Shown piece after piece: positions 1 through 11,034 of a stretch of 64,000 nt of DNA. Numbering within the stretch: position 1 is the first letter of the stretch; each line of letters opens with the position of its first letter. A program made the position numbers and the translations under genes. The stretch covers positions 599,755 to 663,754 of the forward strand of contig NZ_BOSG01000003.1 of assembly GCF_018403225.1 (NCBI RefSeq), read 5' to 3'. A model generated the notes under the pieces. It had not been told where the DNA came from, made no database searches, and saw only the letters and a list, made by a program, of their open reading frames with translations. Source of the stretch: Paenibacillus sp. J23TS9. GTDB taxonomy: Bacteria > Bacillota > Bacilli > Paenibacillales > Paenibacillaceae.

Positions 1-1336
1 CGGTGAATGTGACCGTGCCGTCATCCGCGGCTTTGATCGTCCGGTTGCCTGAAACGATGTCAATGCCTTTATGTGTCTTGCCCCAGCGCGAACCATAGGA
101 GCTGGAGATGGTGGCGCCGCTTACCGGCCAGGCGAACTTGCCTGAGCCTTTGCCTGGAACCTTGGTTCCCTGCAGCACGACTTCGGTCAGCGAAGATTTC
201 ACAACGGTTTGGCCCACCCACTGCTCATCAACGACCTTGCCATTGTGCTTCGTAACGACATAATTCATAACCTTGAGGCCTTCCTGGCCGGGACGGACTA
301 CCTTGCTCTTACCAGCCGGAAGATCCTTGGACTTGCGGATCTCGATATCAGGCGCTGTCGCCACCTGCTCGGATACCTTTTCAACCGTTGTTACTGTAAT
401 GGGCGGCTTGGGAACCGTCAGCTTCAGCTGATCGCCAATCTGCAGATATTTTTCCTTAATCTGCGGATTGTTCGAAAAGATCTCCTTCTGGTTCACGTGA
501 AACTGGTTGGAGATGGAGCTGATTGTATCGCCTTCCTCCACCGTATATGCCAGAGGCGCGTCCTTACCCGTGATCAGCAGCTTGGCGGCCTCTTCAGCAG
601 TCAAAACCTTGTTTGGATCCGTTTCTACTGGAGCTGAAGTCACCTTCTCCTCGATGCGCACCGATTTCACTGCCGGGTTAGCGGCCATATTCGTAGGCTT
701 GGCCGTACCGCTGGCTGCAAGCTTCTTCATCGATGCATTGTTTGCTCCCGAAGCGGCCGCAGTTTGCGGAGCGTACTTCTGCTTCACTTTCTTCAGTGCT
801 GCGTTTATCGTAGCTTGATCCTTAACGATGCCAACTACCTTGCCATCCACCTTCAGCTCCACGCCTTCTGCATAAGCCTTCAGCTTTTTACCAAGCTTGT
901 CCATCGTGTTGTGTGTATCGGGCTCAGCCTTAAAAGCTTTCTCCAACTTGGTTGTAATACCCTCCGTATGCAGCTCCATCGCCACATTCGGATACTTATC
1001 CTGATATTCCTGCCGTTTCTGGCTGAATAGTTTATCAATTCGTGCCGGATCATCTATTGTTCCGACCTCTTCCCCATGTATGTAGACATGATAGTAAGGA
1101 ACCGTCTTGGCGTCGACATATTGATTGCCCGCAAATACCAGACCGACAATGACCACAACTGCTCCAGTTGTACCTGCAATCCATTTCCGGGTAGCACTCC
1201 ATCTGCGCCCTTTCGGCTCTGTGAGGGTAGAAGTGCTCATGCTGTCATCATGTTCTTCGTGCCCGGAAGCTTGCCCTGCCGATGTTGCCTCTGCTTGCTT
1301 CTCCTCCGTTTGGCGAAAACCCATAAAACCCTTCAT
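1..1336 (-). CDS. LysM/G5/M23 cell-wall metallopeptidase (C-terminus cut by window edge)
   Basis: The minus-strand frame stays open from an ATG at 1336 to the window edge, about 445 codons. The start follows a GGGAGAG ribosome binding site. In order the protein has a basic cytoplasmic tail, one transmembrane segment around residues 55-75, an alpha/beta region, a LysM domain (about 245-290: YTVEEGDTISSISNQF), a G5 domain (about 300-375), and the start of an M23 peptidase domain with the zinc-ligand motif HKGID. M23 enzymes cut peptidoglycan cross-bridges, so this is probably a membrane-anchored endopeptidase acting in the wall. The remaining catalytic residues (the HxH motif) lie beyond the edge. 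In Paenibacillus a gene of this type usually lies near walRK, which is not visible here. Confidence 0.9.
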   Translation of the reverse strand, partial: MKGFMGFRQTEEKQAEATSAGQASGHEEHDDSMSTSTLTEPKGRRWSATRKWIAGTTGAVVVIVGLVFAGNQYVDAKTVPYYHVYIHGEEVGTIDDPARIDKLFSQKRQEYQDKYPNVAMELHTEGITTKLEKAFKAEPDTHNTMDKLGKKLKAYAEGVELKVDGKVVGIVKDQATINAALKKVKQKYAPQTAAASGANNASMKKLAASGTAKPTNMAANPAVKSVRIEEKVTSAPVETDPNKVLTAEEAAKLLITGKDAPLAYTVEEGDTISSISNQFHVNQKEIFSNNPQIKEKYLQIGDQLKLTVPKPPITVTTVEKVSEQVATAPDIEIRKSKDLPAGKSKVVRPGQEGLKVMNYVVTKHNGKVVDEQWVGQTVVKSSLTEVVLQGTKVPGKGSGKFAWPVSGATISSSYGSRWGKTHKGIDIVSGNRTIKAADDGTVTFT

Positions 1337-1480
1337 AATACTCTCCCTTGTGCTCTGTATATCGGGCCATGGATTTTACAAATCCATAGACAAAAAGGTT
1401 AAAATTTTGATACCTTTTTACGCCCTTGTCTACTTTAACACAACGTAAGTTAACAATTCAACTCTGCGTAATTAGCAAAT

Positions 1481-1503
1481 AAACCCGCTCCATGAGCGGG
1501 TTT
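1481..1503 (-). terminator. Hairpin downstream of the low-complexity membrane protein gene
   Basis: Ten-bp arms AAACCCGCTC and GAGCGGGTTT with a three-base loop lie between the peptidase gene and the gene ending at 1621. The minus-strand T tract after the stem is short (TTTATTTG), so it is a moderate intrinsic terminator. Confidence 0.65.
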
Positions 1504-1620
1504 CCAGTAATATATGATCATTTTTGTTTATTTATCATGGTGACAAAAAGATAACATTTCCCGGCATGAATGCCGTATTGATCTGGAAATTCGACAACGG
1601 CCTAATGCGCCACCGGACCT

Positions 1621-2364
1621 CTATTCCTGTTCCAGCATCTGTTTCAGGACATTGTATTCCTCGGTGCTCAAATACTTGGCGATGGACTCCTCAATGGTTT
1701 GCAATTCCTTCTCGGTCAGCCCATCTTCCATTGCACTTGAGATTTTCTGCATCTCGGTTTGCGGCAGCTTCGTCATGAGGATGTTAAAGATCTGCTCCTT
1801 CTCACTGCTTGTCAGCTCCTGCTTCTTCTTAACCACATCATCCGGGCTGATCACGACCTGCTGATCCTGCGCGGATTGACTTCCTGCAGCGGACTCTCCC
1901 AGCAGTCCCTGACCCATGACCGGAAGCGCATTGTCCGGTGCCTGCCCGTTTTCTGTAGAGCTTCCGTCCGTACGACTGCTGCCGTTTGCGCCGCTTTCTG
2001 CGGGTTTTGTATTTCCGCTGGTCGATGTGTCGCTGCTGTTTTTACCCGTACTGTCTCCTGTAAGAGATCCTGTTTCGCCGCTAGAAACCGGCGGGCTTGT
2101 TGTATCCTGATTTCCTGGACTGTTTGTGGTATTTTGAGAATCCTTCGTCTCTTTCGTCTTGTCAGCGCTGCTTCCGCTCTTGAAGCCCAGCATTCCTTTC
2201 ATCATACTACCCAAGCTAAGAGACTGCCCCTCAAGCGTTATATTAAAACTTGATAGCAGGGATTGCACATAGCTGTTTACTATGGCTCCGGTCGTAAGTA
2301 CGGTTAATCCGCTGATCAAAGCTACCGTAAGTACCATTTTGAGCAGCCACCGTGTAATTTTCAT
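1621..2364 (-). CDS. Low-complexity membrane-anchored protein of unknown function
   Basis: 247 residues from ATG 2364, placed six bases after a near-perfect AAAGGAGGAA site; a longer reading from 2391 has no such site. Residues 1-30 form a single membrane or signal-anchor helix with no lipobox. Residues about 65-175 are Ser/Thr/Gly/Asn-rich and look disordered. Residues 180-247 form a charged helical domain with a repeated pattern (LTSSEKEQIFNILMTKLP, then MEDGLTEKELQTIEESI), ending on a leucine-rich helix. I do not recognise the family. It stands alone between two terminators, downstream of purA, and the linker suggests the C-terminal domain is displayed outside the membrane. Confidence 0.75.
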   Translation of the reverse strand: MKITRWLLKMVLTVALISGLTVLTTGAIVNSYVQSLLSSFNITLEGQSLSLGSMMKGMLGFKSGSSADKTKETKDSQNTTNSPGNQDTTSPPVSSGETGSLTGDSTGKNSSDTSTSGNTKPAESGANGSSRTDGSSTENGQAPDNALPVMGQGLLGESAAGSQSAQDQQVVISPDDVVKKKQELTSSEKEQIFNILMTKLPQTEMQKISSAMEDGLTEKELQTIEESIAKYLSTEEYNVLKQMLEQE

Positions 2365-2482
2365 GCCGTCTTCCTCCTTTATGCCAACCATGCTGGATGA
2401 TTGCTAGTACGGAAAGTCCAGAAACTTTCTATTACTAGAAGTATTGACGGTTTATGGTAGCTTTTAATCCCCGGATGCAAAA

Positions 2483-2520
2483 AAAGCCCATCTACCGGGC
2501 ATTCCCGGCAAATGGGCTTT
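2483..2520 (-). terminator. Intrinsic terminator of purA
   Basis: The stem AAAGCCCAT/ATGGGCTTT encloses a second GC-rich stem (CCGGG/CCCGG). On the minus strand it runs into a seven-T tract, 12 bases after the purA stop codon. Confidence 0.9.
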
Positions 2521-2531
2521 ATTTCTTATGC

Positions 2532-4166
<1,635 letters not shown>

Positions 4167-5528
4167 TCACATGGCAAATGGTTCTGCATGCGTCCTTTCG
4201 TAATTAACGAATTTATTAAAATTCTTAAGGAATACCAGCTCAACGGTACCTACTGGGCCGTTACGCTGTTTCGCCATGATGATCTCGATAATGTTCTTCT
4301 TCTCCGTCTCCTGATTGTAATAATCATCGCGGTAGAGGAAGGCTACGATATCGGCATCCTGCTCGATGGAACCCGATTCCCGAAGGTCGGACATCATCGG
4401 GCGCTTGTCCTGACGCTGCTCCACACCCCGGCTGAGCTGAGATAGTGCAATAACCGGCACACTTAGCTCACGGGCTATTTGTTTCAGTGTACGCGAGATT
4501 TCAGATACCTCCTGCTGACGGTTCTCGCCAGCCTTGCCTCGTCCTTGAATGAGCTGCAGGTAGTCAATCACGATCATGCCAAGGCCCTTTTCCTTCTTCA
4601 AACGGCGGCACTTGGCGCGGATATCCGCTACCGTAATGCCCGGTGTATCATCGATATAAATCTCAGCCTCAGCAAGCGAGGCAATGCCCATCGTCAGCTT
4701 GGCCCAATCATCGTCGGTCTTAAAGTCGCCCGTCCGCATGATATTCGCATCCAGATTGGCTTCGGCGCAGATCATACGGTTAACGAGCTGAGGCGCCGAC
4801 ATCTCGAGACTGAAGATCGCTACGGTCTCTTTGGCGCGTACAGCAACGTTCTGAGCAATATTTAGGGCGAATGCCGTTTTACCCACAGAAGGACGGGCAG
4901 CCACAATGATCAAATCTGAACGCTGAAATCCATTGGTCATCCTGTCCAGATCCACAAACCCCGTTGGTATCCCCGTCGTGCTTCCGCTCTGCTGGTGCAG
5001 AATCTCAACTCGATCGAATACTTCCATCAGTACGTCGCGGATGGCGACGAAGCCGCTGCCCGTTCGCCTGTTGGATATCTCGAGGATTTTACGTTCGGCA
5101 TCACTGAGCATGCCGGATACATCTTCACCGCCGGTATAGCCCTCGCTGACAATCTGCGTGGCTGTGCGGATCAATCGCCGCAGCATCGATTTCTCTTCGA
5201 TGATCTGGGCATAATATTCTACGTTGGCCGCGGTCGGTACCGCATGTGCCAGCTTCGCAAGATAGCTGACCCCGCCGACATCCTCCAGCTGGCCCTTGTC
5301 CTGCAGACGTGAAGTCAGGGTAATCAGATCGACTGGCTGATTCTCTTCTCCGAGCTGGATCATCGCTTCATAGATCAGCTGATGCGGCGCATCGTAGAAA
5401 TCCTCCGGCTGCACCCGCTCCATCGCGGTGATCATGGCTTCACTCTGCAGCAGAATTGCACCTAGAACCGCCTGTTCTGCCTCCAGATTCTGCGGAGGAA
5501 TCCGGTCGAAAAAGAGTTCTCCGCCCAT
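4167..5528 (-). CDS. dnaB: Replicative DNA helicase (DnaB family; dnaC in B. subtilis)
   Basis: Hexameric 5'-3' helicase that unwinds DNA at the fork. 453 residues, full length. The N-terminal DnaB domain covers about 1-110, then a linker, then the RecA-like ATPase with Walker A ARPSVGKT at about 211-218 and Walker B around MIVIDYLQL. DLRESGSIEQDAD and the arginine-finger region are present. The start ATG follows GGAGG by six bases, and that site lies inside the last codons of rplI, so the two are probably translated together. Last gene of the DUF2232-gdpP-rplI-dnaB run. Confidence 0.97.
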   Translation of the reverse strand: MGGELFFDRIPPQNLEAEQAVLGAILLQSEAMITAMERVQPEDFYDAPHQLIYEAMIQLGEENQPVDLITLTSRLQDKGQLEDVGGVSYLAKLAHAVPTAANVEYYAQIIEEKSMLRRLIRTATQIVSEGYTGGEDVSGMLSDAERKILEISNRRTGSGFVAIRDVLMEVFDRVEILHQQSGSTTGIPTGFVDLDRMTNGFQRSDLIIVAARPSVGKTAFALNIAQNVAVRAKETVAIFSLEMSAPQLVNRMICAEANLDANIMRTGDFKTDDDWAKLTMGIASLAEAEIYIDDTPGITVADIRAKCRRLKKEKGLGMIVIDYLQLIQGRGKAGENRQQEVSEISRTLKQIARELSVPVIALSQLSRGVEQRQDKRPMMSDLRESGSIEQDADIVAFLYRDDYYNQETEKKNIIEIIMAKQRNGPVGTVELVFLKNFNKFVNYERTHAEPFAM

Positions 5529-5529
5529 C

Positions 5530-5973
5530 TTATTCCTCCGTAACCTGAACCTTAAGCGTTGCCTTTACTTCAGGATGCAGCTTAACTGTCATCTGGGTCA
5601 CACCCAGGTGGCGAATAGGTTCTTCCAGTTCAATTTTGCGTTTGTCGATCTTCACATTCAGCGCCGCGAGTGCTTCGGCGATCTGCTTGCTGGTAATGGC
5701 TCCGAACAATCGTCCGCCTTCACCGGCTTTGGCTTTCAGCTGAATCATCGTCTCCTCCAGCTTTTTGCCGAGCTGCTGAGCGTCTTCCTTCTCCTGCTCT
5801 TTACGTTTCTGCTCCGCTGCAGTTTGGTTTTCCAGTGTTTTCATATTTCCATCCGTTGCCAGGCGGGCGAGACCGCGCGGCAGCAGAAAATTACCTGCAT
5901 ATCCTTCAGAAACCTCTTTAATTTCTCCCTTTTTACCTTGACCCTTAACATCTTTCAAAAAAATTACTTTCAT
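5530..5973 (-). CDS. rplI: 50S ribosomal protein L9
   Basis: 147 residues. The N-terminal rRNA-binding domain has the L9 signature ([20 protein letters not shown], followed by a glycine-rich NFLLPRGLA). A long charged connecting helix (about 40-75) and a C-terminal domain follow. Its ATG overlaps the gdpP stop codon in an ATGA junction, and its own stop is one base from the dnaB start, so it sits in a tightly coupled operon. Confidence 0.97.
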   Translation of the reverse strand: MKVIFLKDVKGQGKKGEIKEVSEGYAGNFLLPRGLARLATDGNMKTLENQTAAEQKRKEQEKEDAQQLGKKLEETMIQLKAKAGEGGRLFGAITSKQIAEALAALNVKIDKRKIELEEPIRHLGVTQMTVKLHPEVKATLKVQVTEE

Positions 5974-7988
5974 TCGAACAAACCCTCTTTCTCCTCAATT
6001 TGCGCGAGAACCTCAAGCAGCTGCTGCTCAGCTTCCTCTACGCTGCCCTTTAGCTGTACGGCCGCATTCGTTAAATGTCCGCCGCCGCCAAGTCTTTCCA
6101 TCACAACCTGAACATTCATCCGGCCCAGTGAACGCGCACTGATGCCTATCAGGCCATCCGGCCGTTCGCTGATGACAAACGAGGCCACCACATCCGTCAT
6201 ATTGAGCAGCGTATCTGCCGCCTGAGCAATTAACAGCTGCGGGATGACAGCTCCCGGCTCGGTTTTTGCAAGAGCGACATGATCATATACCATTTTAGCA
6301 TGCTTAATGATATCTGACTTTGCCAGATATTCCTGCAAGTCTTCTTTCAGCATCCGCTGGATCTGAATCGTATCGGCACCGCTGCGGCGCAGGAACCCTG
6401 CCGCTTCAAAAGTACGTGAACCGGTGTGAAGCGCAAAATGCTTCGTATCCACTGCTATACCAGCCAGCAGCATCGTTGCTTCCATCGGGGTAAGCTGAAT
6501 TTTCTCATGAATATATTGCAAAAGCTCGGTAACCAGCTCACAAGCCGAAGAAGCATAAGGTTCCATGTAGACCAGTACGGCATCGTTGATAAACTCCTCG
6601 CCGCGGCGGTGATGGTCCACGACGACAATCCGGCTCGCATTCTGCACCAGCTTCGGCTCCATCGTCATGGAAGCCTTATGGGTATCCACCACCACCAGCA
6701 GGCTGTGCGGATTCAGCATCGCAAGCGCCTGCTCCGGCGAGATAAACCGCTCCATAAGCTTCTCATCCTTCTGCACCTGAGCCATCATCCGTTCTATCGA
6801 CGGATTCGTGCCCGGAAGGACGATATAGGCTTCGACGTTATAGATCTGCGCCGCCTTCAGCACCCCGATGGATGCCCCGATCACATCCATGTCCGGCAAA
6901 CGGTGTCCCATGATAAACACCTTATCGCTTTCCTGAATCAAATCACGCAGGGCATGTGCAATGACTCTGGCGCGTACCCGAGTACGTTTCTCGACCGCAT
7001 TGGATTTCCCGCCATAAAAGGACAGACGCTGTCCTGCTTTGACAGCTGCCTGATCCCCGCCGCGCCCAAGCGCCATATCCAGGGAAGACTGCGCCAGTTC
7101 GCCCAGCTCGCTAATGCTTTCCGGACCGAAGCCAAGCCCGATACTCAGCGTCATTGGCACCTTCAGCTCGGCAGTCATTTCACGAACCTCATCGAGAATG
7201 ACGAATCTGCTTTTTTCCAGCTCCTGCAGCGATTTATAATTCAGCATCATCAGGTACCGGTCCGACGAAAGCCGGCGCAGGTATACCTCGTAATGCTTTG
7301 CCCATTCTGTAATCTCTGTCGTTACCTTGGCAATCAGGGAGGTGCGCTGCTGATCATCCATTCCTTGAGCCGCCTCATCGAGATTGTCCATCATCATAAT
7401 GCCGATCGCCAGCTTCTCTGATTCGTATTTCTCGCGAAGGACTGCCATTTCGGTCACATCATACAGATAGATCAGACGCTCCTCCGTATTCAGCATCAAA
7501 TGGTAATAGGACTCACCGATTTTGATCTCCGTCTGAAAATGCTTTTGCCCATCCTTGTGATTATCCTTGTGGCCGTCCTTATGGCTGCCATCTTTTTTTT
7601 CATTCATGATCGATGACAGTGACGGGAACAGCTCCTGAAGCGAATCACCGACGAGCGATTTTTGTTCGAATATTTTACATATATAACGATTGTTCCATTC
7701 GACAGTCTTGTCCTCGCCATAGAGCACAATCCCGAACGGCAGGGTGTTAATTGCTTCGCCTTCAACTCTTTTAACACGGAAGGACAAGCCGTTGATATAC
7801 TCCAGCAGGTTCTTGCGATACCGCATTTCCGCCTTCAGCAACAGGTAGCAGAGCGCCGCCACCAGAATGAGGCTTATGATTCCGAGCGGCCAATTGTACC
7901 GGATCACAATAATGACCAAAAGCAGCATCAGCATAAACGCCCAGACGGTATAATAGCCGTGCCAGCGCTGTTGTAGAAATTTAGGCAT
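5970..7988 (-). CDS. gdpP: Cyclic-di-AMP phosphodiesterase GdpP
   Basis: Hydrolyses c-di-AMP to pApA, the main control on this messenger in Firmicutes. The order is: two membrane helices (about 12-50), a PAS domain (about 80-170), a degenerate GGDEF domain (about 170-310, lacking a GGDEF motif), the DHH domain with GHRLPDMD and catalytic DHHRRG near residue 460, and a DHHA1 domain with GGGGH close to the C-terminus. The longer reading starts at GTG 7997; ATG 7988 is better spaced from AGGGTGG. About 672 residues, slightly longer than B. subtilis GdpP. The extra length includes a His/Lys/Asp-rich insert in the PAS domain near residues 131-151. Operon with rplI and dnaB. Confidence 0.96.
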   Translation of the reverse strand: MPKFLQQRWHGYYTVWAFMLMLLLVIIVIRYNWPLGIISLILVAALCYLLLKAEMRYRKNLLEYINGLSFRVKRVEGEAINTLPFGIVLYGEDKTVEWNNRYICKIFEQKSLVGDSLQELFPSLSSIMNEKKDGSHKDGHKDNHKDGQKHFQTEIKIGESYYHLMLNTEERLIYLYDVTEMAVLREKYESEKLAIGIMMMDNLDEAAQGMDDQQRTSLIAKVTTEITEWAKHYEVYLRRLSSDRYLMMLNYKSLQELEKSRFVILDEVREMTAELKVPMTLSIGLGFGPESISELGELAQSSLDMALGRGGDQAAVKAGQRLSFYGGKSNAVEKRTRVRARVIAHALRDLIQESDKVFIMGHRLPDMDVIGASIGVLKAAQIYNVEAYIVLPGTNPSIERMMAQVQKDEKLMERFISPEQALAMLNPHSLLVVVDTHKASMTMEPKLVQNASRIVVVDHHRRGEEFINDAVLVYMEPYASSACELVTELLQYIHEKIQLTPMEATMLLAGIAVDTKHFALHTGSRTFEAAGFLRRSGADTIQIQRMLKEDLQEYLAKSDIIKHAKMVYDHVALAKTEPGAVIPQLLIAQAADTLLNMTDVVASFVISERPDGLIGISARSLGRMNVQVVMERLGGGGHLTNAAVQLKGSVEEAEQQLLEVLAQIEEKEGLFE

Positions 7989-7998
7989 GACACCCACC

Positions 7999-8916
7999 CT
8001 AACGTTTTGATTTAGTCATAAATTGACGCAGCGGAAATGCAAGATCCAGTATTCCGATGATCCGCATCGGCGGAAACAGCAAGATCGGAATTGCGAACAG
8101 CAATGGTATAACCGGATGCCATTTTCTCGTATGTCCCAAGTAATAGAAAAATCCAATGGCTTGAATCATAAAACAAATATGCAGCAGCGGAACCAGGTTC
8201 GCGGCAATCATCGTCATATATGAATTGCTGGAACTGCGGGCGAATATCTCAATCACAACTCCGATCAGATAGTACCAGATCAGCGATCTCGGCATCATCC
8301 ACTCACGGGCAGGCTTCATCTTAGGTACATGTTGGCCCATGCTTTCTATGATTGGACGCGCCAGCGAATGTGTAATAACTGCCATCATGAAGGAGCTGAT
8401 AATCATCGCAAACGGAATCATCTGCATCGTTGCGTTGCTTAACATTCTCATATCTTCCGGGGTCCAGGCCATATCCGTCATGAGCGGATTATTTCCGCCC
8501 ACATCCTTCAACGGCGACGTCGTCATTTTCACAATATCATCTACATAACTGGACAGGTCGAAGTTCAAAAACACCGTGCCAATCAGCAGCAGTACGAGCA
8601 TTTCGGCCAGAATAATCCCCGCTCCTGTCATCAACGTGCGCAGTGCGGGAGCTTTTTTCTTGTAAGCCCGGCCCATAACTATCGCAGGGATCAGGAAGTA
8701 CGCAGCCAAAAGCAGATTTACCGGATGCACGATAAAGGCAATCAGCCATACCGGGATGGCGTGTAGCAGAAAAGATTTTAGATTTAAGGTTGCAAAAAGA
8801 ATCGTGGCGGGCAATATCAGAAAAAACACCGTCACGATCGATAAAGGGGAAAGTAAGGAGAGCAGCAGAAGCAGATACACAACGCTCCATACTACCGATG
8901 TCCAGCGCATTTTCAA
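7999..8916 (-). CDS. yybS: YybS-family (DUF2232) multi-pass membrane protein
   Basis: About 305 residues, very hydrophobic, with seven or eight predicted membrane helices spread along the whole length. It matches the DUF2232/YybS family by sequence character and by position directly upstream of gdpP, as in B. subtilis. Function unknown. The longest frame begins at GTG 8925, overlapping the previous stop. TTG 8916 sits six bases after AAGAGGTG and is the likely start; ATG 8910 is a third option. Confidence 0.85.
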   Translation of the reverse strand: MKMRWTSVVWSVVYLLLLLSLLSPLSIVTVFFLILPATILFATLNLKSFLLHAIPVWLIAFIVHPVNLLLAAYFLIPAIVMGRAYKKKAPALRTLMTGAGIILAEMLVLLLIGTVFLNFDLSSYVDDIVKMTTSPLKDVGGNNPLMTDMAWTPEDMRMLSNATMQMIPFAMIISSFMMAVITHSLARPIIESMGQHVPKMKPAREWMMPRSLIWYYLIGVVIEIFARSSSNSYMTMIAANLVPLLHICFMIQAIGFFYYLGHTRKWHPVIPLLFAIPILLFPPMRIIGILDLAFPLRQFMTKSKR

Positions 8917-8921
8917 TGTCT

Positions 8922-9224
8922 TCACCTCTTACGCATATGTTCTTCCAGCGCGGAAATATCTTGATACCACTCCTCAAGCTGGTGGCCTTCCTGCTTATGT
9001 TTCTTAAGTTTCTCGGTCAAAAGATCATCCAGGTCCCGGTACGATATTCCAAGCCTGCGAGCCAATATGTAGGAACTCATGATCAAACTGGCGAGACTGT
9101 CACCCACACGGGTCGTGCTGCCTTCCCATAATGCCTTAAACAGTCGGGATACGTTGTCAACCACTTCGGTTTTTAGCCATTCGATGACTTTCGCGCGTTT
9201 GGCTACATCCAAATCCTTTGGCAT
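8922..9224 (-). CDS. MazG-like family protein
   Basis: 100 residues, all helical. The pattern WLKTEVVDNVSRLFKALWEG followed by DSLASLIMSSYILARRLGIS resembles the small MazG-like proteins of Bacillales, relatives of all-alpha NTP pyrophosphohydrolases. The full acidic metal-binding set of true MazG enzymes is not obvious, so catalysis is uncertain. The stop codon overlaps the start region of the DUF2232 gene, so it is probably the first gene of that operon. The ribosome binding site (GGGAG) lies rather far from the ATG. Confidence 0.75.
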   Translation of the reverse strand: MPKDLDVAKRAKVIEWLKTEVVDNVSRLFKALWEGSTTRVGDSLASLIMSSYILARRLGISYRDLDDLLTEKLKKHKQEGHQLEEWYQDISALEEHMRKR

Positions 9225-9329
9225 ATCTGAAGGTCACACTCCCTGAAAAAGCTTTATTCTCCATTATATCATAAAAAGCTGCTGCTAACGAAAATAGCTC
9301 CCGCCGCCGTTCATGCTTCAAGCTGCGGC

Positions 9330-9370
9330 AAAAAGACCTGCGGATCATACAAATCAAAAGCAGGTCTTTT
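9330..9370 (-). terminator. Hairpin terminator of the CBS-domain gene
   Basis: Eleven-bp arms AAAAGACCTGC/GCAGGTCTTTT around an 18-base loop. The stem ends in T or A runs on both sides, so it could act in both directions. It follows the CBS-domain gene on the minus strand. Confidence 0.75.
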
Positions 9371-9437
9371 ATCATTTTATATCTCTTATGCTTAAGGTAA
9401 CCGCAAATATTTTTGAAAATGAATATACGTTATGAAC

Positions 9438-9863
9438 CTAACGCGAATTCATGGATTCCTTGGACACAAACCGCTCACAGTATTCGATAATCTGGCTTCT
9501 GCGGACGATTCCGATAAAACGGTTCATATCATCTACCACCGGCACAAAGTTCTGGACTTTAGCCAGGTTAATCAAATCTTCCATATTCGCATCAATGGAC
9601 ACCGGCTTATTATTCACCTTGAGCGGCACGTCCTTCAGCAGAAACTTGGACGCATTCTCGAAGTTCATCTTGCCACTTGAGTTTTTCATATGCCAAAGCA
9701 GATCGCCTTCGGTCACCGTTCCAGCGTACGTTCCATCCTTGCTTAGAATAGGAACTGCTGTATACCTGTGATACTCCATCCGTTCGAGTGTCTGCCGCAA
9801 TGTGGAGTCCATCGTTACGGTAACGACCTCCTGTTTAGGTAGCAGAAAAAACGCTATATTCAT
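9438..9863 (-). CDS. CBS-pair (Bateman) domain protein
   Basis: 141 residues made entirely of two CBS motifs, about 10-65 and 75-135. Recognisable CBS strands include YTAVPILSKDGTYAGTVTEGDLL and FVPVVDDMNRFIGIVRRSQII. CBS pairs bind adenosine nucleotides. In Bacillales some free-standing ones bind c-di-AMP (DarB/CbpB), but this protein is not clearly that family. A GGAGG site lies 11 bases before the ATG. It is monocistronic between hairpins and only a few genes from gdpP, which makes nucleotide sensing plausible but unproven. Confidence 0.85.
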   Translation of the reverse strand: MNIAFFLLPKQEVVTVTMDSTLRQTLERMEYHRYTAVPILSKDGTYAGTVTEGDLLWHMKNSSGKMNFENASKFLLKDVPLKVNNKPVSIDANMEDLINLAKVQNFVPVVDDMNRFIGIVRRSQIIEYCERFVSKESMNSR

Positions 9864-10023
9864 GTGGGACTAATCCTCCTCTACCCTTCTTCAAGCTTCT
9901 CCTATCTTCATACGTTTCAATCCCGGCATTGTTTCAAGCAGACGCAAAATCAGCAGCCGCACCTGTGGCTGCCGATCATTTCAAGTTATTGAATGTACAC
10001 ATGCGGAGAAGTGTGCCGTAATA

Positions 10024-11034
10024 CTATTTTACGGTACTCTCCTCTTTCTTGTCATCTGGCAGCATCAGTTCATCCGATAATGTGTTGGGATTTTTCCAGC
10101 TATCAATGAGTTCTTTGGCTTTGTCTACATCTTTCTGAATCGGCTCATCATAATAAATGCCGTCAATTTTCATCCCTTCACCCATAATCGTATAGCTGGA
10201 GATCTGAGCTTCGGATCCGGTTAATACCTGCTTCGCCAGATCGATAATGAACTTTGGCTGCATATCGGTTTGGAAGTTATCGCCCATGATATCTAGCAGC
10301 TCCGGAATTTTGGAAATCTGATTCAAATGAAGCATCCGATTCGCAACAGCGTCCAGGAATACCTGCTGGCGCTTCGTACGGTTAAAATCGCTATCTTCCC
10401 GGTATCGTACATAATTCAGTGCTTCCTCACCGGTATAGATAGGCTTATTCGCTTTAACCGTAAATTTTTCATGGTCATAGCCTTTGTTCACAATATCCTT
10501 CTGAATCGGCAGCTCCACACCGCCAAGCGCATTGACCGCATCCTTCAGTCCCTGGAAATTAATGGTGGCGTAATAATCCACCTTCTGGCCTAAAAAGGCT
10601 TCCATGGTATCCTTGGACATCTGCTGCCCGCCAAATGCGTAGGCATGCGTAATTTTATCCTTCTTTCCTTTTCCTATAATCTCAGTATACGTATCCCTTG
10701 GGATAGAAATGAGCAATACTTTGGAATCCTTGGGGCGTACAACCGCATAAATGAGCGTATCCGAACGGGCCGGTTCATCTTTACGCTGATCCGAGCCAAG
10801 CAGCATGACCGAAAACGGTTTGTTTTGATATACTACGGGTTCGGCTGGCTTGCTGGGCGTATTGTCCTTGGACTCCAGTGGTTGATAGGATTTTTGCAGC
10901 GAGCTCTCCACCCGCTTGGAAAGAAAAACATCAAATGCCATTACCGCGAGCTGCTTGCGGAAGGCAAAGGCGCTCCCTGCAACCAGAAGAAGGATAACAG
11001 CTATGGATATATATATTTTTGTTCTCTTTTTCAT
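10024..11034 (-). CDS. LytR-CpsA-Psr (LCP) family cell-wall glycopolymer ligase
   Basis: 336 residues. One N-terminal membrane anchor (about 5-25) is followed by an extracellular LCP domain (about 75-250). Family motifs seen are VMLLGSDQRKDEPARSDTLI (phosphate-binding Arg and Asp), LLISIPRDTYTEI, and YRYREDSDFNRTKRQQ-type arginines near 210-220. LCP proteins transfer teichoic acid or other glycopolymers from the lipid carrier to peptidoglycan. The ATG follows GAAGGA. No operon partner is visible, since about 310 non-coding bases lie upstream. Confidence 0.92.
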   Translation of the reverse strand: MKKRTKIYISIAVILLLVAGSAFAFRKQLAVMAFDVFLSKRVESSLQKSYQPLESKDNTPSKPAEPVVYQNKPFSVMLLGSDQRKDEPARSDTLIYAVVRPKDSKVLLISIPRDTYTEIIGKGKKDKITHAYAFGGQQMSKDTMEAFLGQKVDYYATINFQGLKDAVNALGGVELPIQKDIVNKGYDHEKFTVKANKPIYTGEEALNYVRYREDSDFNRTKRQQVFLDAVANRMLHLNQISKIPELLDIMGDNFQTDMQPKFIIDLAKQVLTGSEAQISSYTIMGEGMKIDGIYYDEPIQKDVDKAKELIDSWKNPNTLSDELMLPDDKKEESTVK

